DNA of 64,000 bases from Sideroxydans lithotrophicus. Lineage in GTDB: Bacteria; Pseudomonadota; Gammaproteobacteria; Burkholderiales; Gallionellaceae. The notes below the pieces were generated by a model. That model was not told the origin of the DNA. It searched no databases and saw only the letters and a program-made list of their open reading frames with translations. This document shows, piece by piece, positions 57,621 through 64,000 of the stretch; positions within the stretch are counted from its first letter, which is position 1; every line of letters starts with the position of its first letter. Made by a program: the position numbers and the translations under genes. The stretch lies in the NCBI GenBank assembly GCA_020723185.1, contig DYJI01000005.1, positions 165,706 through 229,705 of the forward strand, written 5' to 3'.

Positions 57621-58850
57621 CTACTTCGGCGCGACGTCCGGCAGGTTGGGATGCGCGTCGTGCATGACGATGCGCGAGACGAACCACATGCCGAGCAGGT
57701 TGGCGGCGATGGCGATGTAGCCGACGTGTTCGTAACCGACGATCTTGCCGGTCGCGTCCTGGGTGATGATGAAGCCGCTGAGCGTGGCGGCGAGGCCCAT
57801 GGCGAGCGATTGCACGGTGGCGTTGAGCGACATGAATGTGCCTCGCAGCTTCGGTTGCGCCGCCGAGGTGATGATGGCCATGGCCGGGATGAAGCGGCCG
57901 GAGACCAGCACGAAGAACAGCGTGGTGAACACCAGCCACAGTGCGAGCGAGGCCTGCTGCACTTGCGTGACGGCGAGTATCGGCAGCATGGCGCAGAAGG
58001 CGACGATGCGATAGACCTGCATCTTGCCCGCCGCATCAGCCCAATGACCGATGGCGCGCGCGGTGAACAGCGTAGCCGCGCCGCCCGCCAGATAGATATA
58101 GGCGATGTCGTGCTGGCTGATGCCGATGTTGCTCACGGCATACACAGTGATATAGGGGATGACGGTGAAGCCGGCGAAGATGAGCATGGCCGACAGGCTC
58201 ATGGCGCGCCAATGGTTGGCGTCGCGCATCACGGCGAACAGATCGGTGAAGGGATGGGCGCGCTTCTCGCGGCTGAGGTGGTGGCGCAGCTCGGGCAGCA
58301 CGCGCAGCGCCACCACGAAGAACACGCCCACCAGCAACACGATGAACACGAACGGTGCGCGCCAGTGGAACAGGCTGGCCAGCCACAGCGAGAGCGGCAC
58401 GCCCGCCACGGTGGAGAAGGAGAACGCCGCCGCCACCGTGCCGCTGGCGCGCGCGCGTCGTGCATAGGGGATGGTGTCGCCGATGAAGGTCTGCACCAGC
58501 GCGCCCAGCACACCGCCGAACGCCCCGGCCAGGCCCCGCGCGATGAGCAGCGTGGCATAACCCGGTGCGATAGCGCAGGCCAGCGTGGCCAGCCCGAACA
58601 GCGCGAACGTGACCAGCATGAAGCGCTTGCGCTCGAAACGGTCGACGAAGGTGGCGGCGAACAGGCCGGAGGCGGCGGCACTGAAACTATAGGACGCGAC
58701 CAGCAGGCCGAACTCATGCGTGGTGATATCCAACTCGGCCATCAGCATGGGGCCGAGCGGCATCATCACCATGAAGTCGAGGATATGGCTGAACTGGATG
58801 CCTGCCAGCGTGAGCAACAGGGCGCGTTCGGATCTGATGGGGGGGGTCAT
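57621..58850 (-). CDS. MFS transporter
   Basis: 409 residues, 12 predicted membrane helices. The MFS loop motif is DRFERKRFMLV (about 71-81) between helices 2 and 3. GDTIPYARRARASGTVAAAFSFSTVAGVPLSLWL resembles arabinose/drug efflux members. Substrate unknown. It overlaps rluC by 4 bases (ATGA). Confidence 0.88.
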   Translation of the reverse strand: MTPPIRSERALLLTLAGIQFSHILDFMVMMPLGPMLMAELDITTHEFGLLVASYSFSAAASGLFAATFVDRFERKRFMLVTFALFGLATLACAIAPGYATLLIARGLAGAFGGVLGALVQTFIGDTIPYARRARASGTVAAAFSFSTVAGVPLSLWLASLFHWRAPFVFIVLLVGVFFVVALRVLPELRHHLSREKRAHPFTDLFAVMRDANHWRAMSLSAMLIFAGFTVIPYITVYAVSNIGISQHDIAYIYLAGGAATLFTARAIGHWADAAGKMQVYRIVAFCAMLPILAVTQVQQASLALWLVFTTLFFVLVSGRFIPAMAIITSAAQPKLRGTFMSLNATVQSLAMGLAATLSGFIITQDATGKIVGYEHVGYIAIAANLLGMWFVSRIVMHDAHPNLPDVAPK

Positions 58851-59782
58851 TGCGTCTTGTCCAGTCGCGCCAGGAACTGCTGCAGTTCAGGTGCCAGCGG
58901 CGCGTCGATGTGCAGCGGCTCTCCCGTGAGAGGGTGTTTGAAGTCGATGCTGTGCGCGTGCAGGAACATGCGCTTGAGCCCCTGCTTCATCAATTCCTTG
59001 TTGCGCGCGAAATCGCCGTATTTGTCGTCGCCCGCGATGGGAAAGCCGAGGTGCGACAGGTGCACGCGGATCTGGTGGGTACGGCCAGTCTTCAGCTCGG
59101 CTTCAAGCAGGGAGAAACCCGGCCAGTTCTTTTGCAGATTGAAGATGGTATGGGACGGCTGGCCGTCCTCGCGCACCATCACCCGCTTCTCGCCCTGCGG
59201 CGTGTCGAACTTGTGCAGCGGCAGCTTCACATGCTGGCGTGCGTTGTGCCAGTCGCCCAGCACCAGCGCGTAATAGCGCTTGTCGCTGTTGCCCTCGCGC
59301 ATGATCTCGTGCATCCCGGTCAGTGCGGAACGTTTCTTGGCGATCAGCAGGATGCCGGAGGTCTCGCGGTCCAGCCGGTGCACCAGCTCCAGGAACTTGG
59401 CCTGCGGCCGGGCGCTGCGCAGTTGCTCGATGACACCGAAGCTGACCCCGCTGCCGCCATGGACAGCGGTGCCGGCCGGTTTGTTCACCGCCAGCAGGGC
59501 ATCATCCTCATACAGGATAGGGAATTCGACGGCCGGGACGAACTCGGCCTGAGGTTTCCCTGCGACGCGGATGGGCGGGATGCGCAACACATCGCCCAAT
59601 TGCAAACGATAGGTCTGGTCGATGCGCTTCTTGTTGACCCGCACTTCCCCTCGCAGGATGCGGTAGATATGGCTCTTGGGGACGCCTTTCAGGTGTTTGA
59701 ACAGGAAGTTGTCGATGCGCTGACCCTCGCCGCCCTCGTCGATTTCGACCCAAGTTACGGATTCTTTGCCTAAACCGCTCAT
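58847..59782 (-). CDS. rluC: 23S rRNA pseudouridine synthase RluC
   Basis: 311 residues. N-terminal S4 RNA-binding domain (about 20-75), then the RluA-family catalytic block LELVHRLDRETSGILL with catalytic Asp (about 142) and GRTHQIRVHLSHLGFPIAGDDKYG. Sets pseudouridines 955/2504/2580 in E. coli. Divergent from rne: rne promoter elements overlap the rluC start. Confidence 0.93.
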   Translation of the reverse strand: MSGLGKESVTWVEIDEGGEGQRIDNFLFKHLKGVPKSHIYRILRGEVRVNKKRIDQTYRLQLGDVLRIPPIRVAGKPQAEFVPAVEFPILYEDDALLAVNKPAGTAVHGGSGVSFGVIEQLRSARPQAKFLELVHRLDRETSGILLIAKKRSALTGMHEIMREGNSDKRYYALVLGDWHNARQHVKLPLHKFDTPQGEKRVMVREDGQPSHTIFNLQKNWPGFSLLEAELKTGRTHQIRVHLSHLGFPIAGDDKYGDFARNKELMKQGLKRMFLHAHSIDFKHPLTGEPLHIDAPLAPELQQFLARLDKTQ

Positions 59783-59795
59783 TATTGAATATACT
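59766..59795 (+). promoter_or_regulatory. Putative rne promoter
   Basis: TTGCCT (59766-59771), 18 bases, TATACT (59790-59795), discriminator CCGCGCC. It overlaps the divergent rluC start codon and would give a 5' leader of about 330 bases. Confidence 0.5.
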
Positions 59796-59801
59796 CCGCG
59801 C

Positions 59802-60134
59802 CTCGCGTGTGCGCCTTCGTCGAAACGGGATGTAAATTACTTTCCCCGTCCAACCCAAGGCAGGCAATCAAGCCGCCTACGAAGCAGCCCCGCCCGGTTA
59901 ATCTCACTCACCGGAGACAAGCAGTGATGGTAATTGATTTGCGCGCTCTAAGCACGAAGCAGAATAGATTTTGGTGTGTTGCCCTACTTTTCGGCGACAC
60001 ACAGATAAAGACAAGCTAACAACGAGAACAAGCACTTGGACCATCGTCAGCAACACGATCCGAACATCCATCTTCTCGCGCGCCGATAAGCGCGTAGCTT
60101 TGTCCTGCCCGTGTAGAGCGCGGGAGAAAAATAA
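59802..60134 (+). promoter_or_regulatory. rne 5' leader (candidate autoregulatory region)
   Basis: About 330 bases with no credible gene. A 10-pair hairpin, GTGTGTTGCC/GGCGACACAC with a 9-base loop, occupies 59974-60002. A second GC-rich arm region lies at 60090-60115. In E. coli the 361-base rne leader lets RNase E cut its own mRNA. The length here is alike, but homology to that leader was not shown. Confidence 0.5.
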
Positions 60135-62639
60135 ATGAAACGCATGTTATTCAATGCGACGCAGCCGGAAGAACTCCGCGTCGCCATCGTGGACGGTCAG
60201 AAACTGGTCGACCTCGATATCGAGACCGCCGGCAAGGAATCACGCAAGAGCAACATCTACAAAGCCATCATCACCCGCATCGAGCCCAGCCTCGAAGCCT
60301 GCTTCGTCGAATACGGCGGCACCCGCCACGGATTCCTCCCCTTCAAGGAAGTCGCCCCGCAGTACTACCAGCCCGGTACCACCAGCCGCTCCGGCATCAA
60401 GGAAGCGCTGAAGGAAGGCCAGGAACTGCTGGTGCAGGTGGAGAAGGACGAGCGCGGCAACAAGGGCGCGGCGCTGACCACCTACATCAGCCTGGCCGGC
60501 CGCTATGTAGTATTGATGCCGAACAACCCCAACGGCGGCGGTGTCTCGCGTCGTATCGAGGGTGAAGACCGCAACGAACTGCGCGACACACTGGCACAGA
60601 TCGAAGTCCCCAAGGGCATGAGCATCATCGCCCGCACCGCAGGCATCGGCCGCAATGCCGAAGAACTGCAGTGGGACCTGAACTACCTCAAACAACTGTG
60701 GGACGCCATCGAAGGCGCTTCGAAATCCGAGAAGGCTCCTTCCCTGATCTATCTGGAAAGCAGCCTGGTGGTGCGCGCCATCCGCGACTACTTCAACCCG
60801 GACATCGGCGAGATCCTGGTCGACACCGACGACATCTTCGAACAGGCACAGGCCTTCATGGGCACCGTGATGCCGGACCACGTGAACCGCATCAAGCGCT
60901 ATCACGACGACGTACCGCTGTTCTCCCGTTTCCAGATCGAACATCAGATCGAATCCGCACATGCGCGCCAGGTGAACCTGCCTTCCGGCGGTGCCATCGT
61001 GATCGACCACACCGAAGCGCTGACCGCCATCGACATCAACTCCGCGCGTTCCACGCGCGGCAGCGACATCGAGACCACCGCGCTCAACACCAACCTGGAA
61101 GCGGCGGACGAGATCGCCCGCCAGCTGCGCCTGCGCGACCTGGGCGGCCTGATCGTGATCGACTTCATCGACATGGAATCGACCAAGAACCAGCGCGCGG
61201 TGGAAGACCGCCTGCGCGATGCCCTGCACTTCGACCGCGCCCGCATCCAGAGCGCCAAGATATCGCGCTTCGGCCTGCTGGAACTGTCACGTCAGCGTCT
61301 GGCCCCCAGCCTGGAAGAAGGCAACCACACCACCTGCCCGCGTTGTAACGGCATCGGCCACATCCGCGGCACCGAGTCGTCCGCGCTGAACATCCTGCGC
61401 ATCATCCAGGAAGAAGCGATGAAGGACAGCAGCGCCGCCATCCACGCGCAAGTGCCGGTGGATGTCGCCACCTTCCTGCTGAACGAGAAACGCTCGGACA
61501 TCAACCGCATCGAGCATCGCTTCAAGGTCCGCATCACGCTGATCCCCAACCCGCACATGGAGACACCGCACTACTCGGTGGATCGTTTGCGCATGGACGA
61601 CATCACACCGGAACACCTGCAGGCCAGCTACAAGCAGGTCGTGACGCCGGAGGAAGCCAAGCCGGTCACCTCCACGCCCGAGAGCAAGATCGCACAGCGC
61701 CCGCAACCTGCCGTGCGCAGCATCACCCCGGCACAACCCGCACCGAAACACACCGAAAAGGTCGAGGAAGTGAAGAAAACCTCGCTGCTCGGCAGCCTGT
61801 TCGGCTGGATCAAGGCGCTGGGCGGCGAGAGCGAGCCTGAGAAACCGGCCACCGAGACCCGCAAGAGCGGCAGCCGCAACGATGGCCGTCGCGAACGCGG
61901 CGACAAGCGCCGTGACCGTAACGAGCGCGGTGAGCGCAGCGAAAAAGCCGAACGCAGCGAGAACGGCAAGAAGCCGCGCCGTGAACGCGATGAAGCCACG
62001 CGTCAGGCCAGTAACGACAAAGAGCCGCAGCAGAATCGCAAGGAACGCCCGCCGCGTCCGCCGCGTCAGGACAATGACGCGAACAAGCCGGTGCTGGAGA
62101 CCCTCCCGGTCGCAGCTCCGGAGCAGCAGGGTCAGGAAGGCCAGCCGCGCGAGGGCGGTCGCAAGCGCGGTCGCCGTGGTGGTCGCCGCGAGCGCGAACG
62201 TCGCGAGCAGCTGGATACGCCGGAGCTGAACGAAGCCGCAATTTCCGTGCAGACGGCCTCTGCATCTGCCACTGCTCAAGCGACGACCCCGGCACGCGTG
62301 AAGCCTTCGGAATATGTGGCTTATCCGGCCGGCATGACCCGTCCGGTCAAGCCTACGGAGGTCGTGTGCTATCCGACCAACAAGCCGGTTGCGCCCCAAG
62401 CTGCTGAAAAAGTGCAGGCTGCCGCGCCGGTGGCTGCAAGCACCGCGCCGATCGCGGTCGACCTGAGCGCCAGCGGACTGACCATGATAGAGACCGACCC
62501 GAACAAGGCCGCCTCCGTCGTCGTGGCACCTCGCGAGATGACTGCCCATGCGCCGCGCCGCCGCCAGCGTCCGCGCGAGATCTACACGATGGAAAACAGC
62601 GAGCCGTTGCAAATGGTGGAGACTCGTACACCTGAGTAA
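60135..62639 (+). CDS. rne: Ribonuclease E
   Basis: 834 residues. N-terminal half: S1 domain (about 35-120), 5'-sensor and DNase I-like catalytic domain with metal ligands D300 (AIDINSAR) and D343 (VIDFIDM), and zinc-link C401-P-R-C404. The C-terminal half (about 510-834) is disordered and rich in Arg/Lys/Glu (RNA-binding and degradosome scaffold), followed by an Ala/Pro tail. Shorter than the E. coli enzyme, typical for betaproteobacteria. GGAG is 8 bases before the ATG. Confidence 0.96.
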   Translation: MKRMLFNATQPEELRVAIVDGQKLVDLDIETAGKESRKSNIYKAIITRIEPSLEACFVEYGGTRHGFLPFKEVAPQYYQPGTTSRSGIKEALKEGQELLVQVEKDERGNKGAALTTYISLAGRYVVLMPNNPNGGGVSRRIEGEDRNELRDTLAQIEVPKGMSIIARTAGIGRNAEELQWDLNYLKQLWDAIEGASKSEKAPSLIYLESSLVVRAIRDYFNPDIGEILVDTDDIFEQAQAFMGTVMPDHVNRIKRYHDDVPLFSRFQIEHQIESAHARQVNLPSGGAIVIDHTEALTAIDINSARSTRGSDIETTALNTNLEAADEIARQLRLRDLGGLIVIDFIDMESTKNQRAVEDRLRDALHFDRARIQSAKISRFGLLELSRQRLAPSLEEGNHTTCPRCNGIGHIRGTESSALNILRIIQEEAMKDSSAAIHAQVPVDVATFLLNEKRSDINRIEHRFKVRITLIPNPHMETPHYSVDRLRMDDITPEHLQASYKQVVTPEEAKPVTSTPESKIAQRPQPAVRSITPAQPAPKHTEKVEEVKKTSLLGSLFGWIKALGGESEPEKPATETRKSGSRNDGRRERGDKRRDRNERGERSEKAERSENGKKPRRERDEATRQASNDKEPQQNRKERPPRPPRQDNDANKPVLETLPVAAPEQQGQEGQPREGGRKRGRRGGRRERERREQLDTPELNEAAISVQTASASATAQATTPARVKPSEYVAYPAGMTRPVKPTEVVCYPTNKPVAPQAAEKVQAAAPVAASTAPIAVDLSASGLTMIETDPNKAASVVVAPREMTAHAPRRRQRPREIYTMENSEPLQMVETRTPE

Positions 62640-62654
62640 GCTGTTCGGGTAGAC

Positions 62655-62694
62655 GCAATAAAAAACGCACGGCATGCCGTGCGTTTTTTATTGC
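62655..62694. terminator. Bidirectional terminator between rne and the membrane-protein gene
   Basis: A perfect 40-base palindrome centred at 62674/62675. GC-rich inner arms CGCACGGC/GCCGTGCG are flanked by A6 and T6 runs, giving U-runs on both strands. Confidence 0.95.
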
Positions 62695-62710
62695 CGGATG
62701 AATAAGCTAG

Positions 62711-63169
62711 CTAGCGACCCAGCGATGTCTCTATCTGCTTCCGGTACGCCTCGCAGTCTGCGGTCGAGCTTTGCGCACTGCGGTGATGCTCGCCTGATGA
62801 CAGGACAAGGTTCAGATAGCACTGTGTGATCTCGCCCTTCCCCGGATGTCCAGACTCGATGGCAACGATCTGACCGGACTCGATACGCAGCGGCCGAAAA
62901 TAACTGCCCGCATGCTGCAGCGTCACCGATCGAGCATCGACCTCGGCCGCTGTGAAACTTCCATATTGCTCCCGGTATGTCAGGAGACCGAACAGTAGAT
63001 AGAACAGACAGCCCAGCAGGACACCCGTGGATCTCCGTATCTCCGACTTTGTACCCTCCAGCGAGAGAGTCATCAAAACGGTCGTGATGACCACCACCAG
63101 CGCTCCCCAGGCCATGGAGATCAGGAAGGCGTGCCCTATCTCGGCTTCGGAGGCGAACGTCAGCAGCAT
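62711..63169 (-). CDS. Small membrane protein, unknown function
   Basis: 152 residues. Two membrane helices (about 12-35 and 47-66) and a periplasmic or cytoplasmic C-terminal domain (about 70-152) ending in a helix. The C-terminal domain has two cysteines (CYLNL, DCEAY). No family recognised. ATG 63169 overlaps the end of the phosphatase gene region. An in-frame TTG two codons earlier overlaps the phosphatase stop (TTGA), so the two genes are probably coupled. Confidence 0.7.
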   Translation of the reverse strand: MLLTFASEAEIGHAFLISMAWGALVVVITTVLMTLSLEGTKSEIRRSTGVLLGCLFYLLFGLLTYREQYGSFTAAEVDARSVTLQHAGSYFRPLRIESGQIVAIESGHPGKGEITQCYLNLVLSSGEHHRSAQSSTADCEAYRKQIETSLGR

Positions 63170-63171
63170 GG

Positions 63172-63663
63172 TCAACGCCCGATCCTGGAACGGATATGCT
63201 TCAACAAACCGAGGGAGGCATCCTCGACCAGATCGAGCACATGCTCGAATCCGTCAGCCCCGCCAAAATAGGGATCGGGCACTTCTTTCTCGCGGTGCCG
63301 CTCGGCGAACTCGAGGAACAGGCCCAGATGGCCGCCCCCCTCTGACGGTCTCAACCCTTCCAGGATGGAGAGGTTCGCTTCATCCATCGCCAACACGTAG
63401 TCGAAACGCAGGAAATCCGGTGCCCCCACCTGTCGCCCGCGCAGACCGCTCATGTCATAACCGCGTTGTTTGGCGGCGCGCTGCGTGCGCGAGTCTGGCG
63501 GCTCGCCGATATGATAATCATGCGTCCCGGCCGAATCGATGTGGATCTCATCTGCCAGCCCTTCCTTTTCGACATGGAAGCGGAACACCGCCTCGGCTGT
63601 CGGGGAGCGGCAGATGTTGCCCATGCAGATAAAAATAACGCCAACTTTTTCCTTATTATTCAT
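63172..63663 (-). CDS. Low-molecular-weight protein tyrosine phosphatase
   Basis: 163 residues. P-loop at residues 13-20 (CMGNICRS; catalytic C13 and R19) and general acid Asp in VPDPYFGG (about 128). Dephosphorylates phosphotyrosine on cytoplasmic proteins, but no tyrosine kinase or exopolysaccharide gene is in view. ATG 63663 is preferred over a GTG one codon before. A TAAAAT -10 with GCGCC lies at 63699-63704 on the minus strand. Confidence 0.92.
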   Translation of the reverse strand: MNNKEKVGVIFICMGNICRSPTAEAVFRFHVEKEGLADEIHIDSAGTHDYHIGEPPDSRTQRAAKQRGYDMSGLRGRQVGAPDFLRFDYVLAMDEANLSILEGLRPSEGGGHLGLFLEFAERHREKEVPDPYFGGADGFEHVLDLVEDASLGLLKHIRSRIGR

Positions 63664-64000
63664 CACATTAAACTCAAGACAGCCCTAAAAATAGGCGCAT
63701 TTTACTGCACTTGTGGTCGTTAAAATTCAGATAGTTGCAGATGGTTTTACAAGTCCACGACTGAACAGACGACACTAGTTTTCGTGCGCACGGCACCAGA
63801 CGTTTGCAACTTAACTCACCTGCTTCATCCATCATGATATCGAGAGTATCAAATTCCCCCCCCACTCTACCCACCATCTCACTCCTCGGACAAGGATTAA
63901 TGAAGTCACTTATCAGTAATTGCCTGAGGATGCGACAGGCTGTAATTCGGTGCGGATTCAATCCGTCGACGCAACACACTAAACTTAGCGAAAGCGAAAG
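63664..64000. other. Right-end intergenic stretch
   Basis: 337 bases. It contains the candidate phosphatase promoter -10 (63699-63704), a run of C (63857-63864) and a short GCGAAA repeat at the window edge. A 101-codon minus-strand frame (63674-63979) has no ribosome-binding site and no family resemblance, so I do not call it a gene. Confidence 0.5.

Noticed and set aside
57651..59273. 540-codon plus-strand frame opposite the MFS and rluC genes
   Set aside because: It spans two conserved genes on the other strand and its translation is low-complexity (Glu/His/Gln/Gly repeats).
59807..60019. 70-codon plus-strand frame in the rne leader
   Set aside because: No ribosome-binding site, and it overlaps the structured leader hairpin. 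A regulatory leader is the better reading.
60240..62675. Long minus-strand frames opposite rne
   Set aside because: Antisense shadows of rne, whose domains and catalytic residues are clear.
63674..63979. 101-codon minus-strand frame at the right edge
   Set aside because: No ribosome-binding site and no recognisable domain. The low-complexity region does not support a gene.

Overview
The window looks like a chromosomal core segment of a betaproteobacterium. Evidence for this: the yceD-rpmF-plsX-fab-tmk-holB run, the rpsF-priB-rpsR-rplI-dnaB run, thrS-infC-rpmI-rplT-pheST-ihfA, the rluC/rne divergent pair, and a GC-rich codon style. The mixture with a NAD-type [NiFe] hydrogenase subunit, a Pat-type acetyltransferase and an MCE transport operon resembles Nitrosomonadales, possibly Gallionellaceae (iron-oxidiser relatives). 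That placement is from memory, not from a search. No insertion sequence, prophage, CRISPR array or integron was seen.

Layout. 1-11,100: tRNA-Val(CAC), then a long minus-strand envelope-lipid and replication operon (yceD, rpmF, plsX, fabH, fabD, fabG, acpP, fabF, pabC, mltG, tmk, holB, tatD), with maf divergent. 11,100-15,340: dksA, then a divergent protein-acylation pair (HDAC-family deacetylase and a Pat-like ADP-forming acyl-CoA synthetase/GNAT fusion). 15,330-18,420: hoxH, its maturation protease, hypA and hypB, without the other hydrogenase subunits. 18,550-26,580: three tRNAs, lysC, recJ, an MgtC/DUF4010 membrane protein, prfB with its programmed frameshift, lysS and a Crp-family regulator. 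26,580-31,380: a TonB receptor, a periplasmic binding protein and a hybrid histidine kinase in one direction. 31,500-39,050: tRNA-Pro and the thrS-to-merR translation operon. 39,036-43,912: a five-gene MCE/MlaE-type operon. 43,950-47,240: tRNA-Val(GAC) and the rpsF-dnaB cluster. 47,247-59,800: ABC exporter pair, tesA, YyaL-like protein, sppA, HAD phosphatase, TRIC-type channel, rlmM, a small unknown protein, isochorismatase-like hydrolase, MFS transporter and rluC. 59,766-64,000: rne with a long leader, a small membrane protein and a low-molecular-weight tyrosine phosphatase.

The most unusual part is 39,036-43,912. An intact MlaE-like permease and an MCE protein are translationally coupled to a TPR lipoprotein, a CHASE2 protein whose cyclase domain lacks its metal-binding residues, and an ABC-ATPase-like protein in which every nucleotide-binding motif is degenerate. 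This reads as an MCE lipid-transport system that has been rewired or put under sensory control. Other points of interest are the isolated hoxH transcription unit with stacked inverted repeats upstream, the adjacent acetylase/deacetylase pair, a strong hairpin at the start of the binding-protein gene, several leader hairpins in translation operons, and a -10 plus GC-rich discriminator pattern repeated at about 13 housekeeping promoters.
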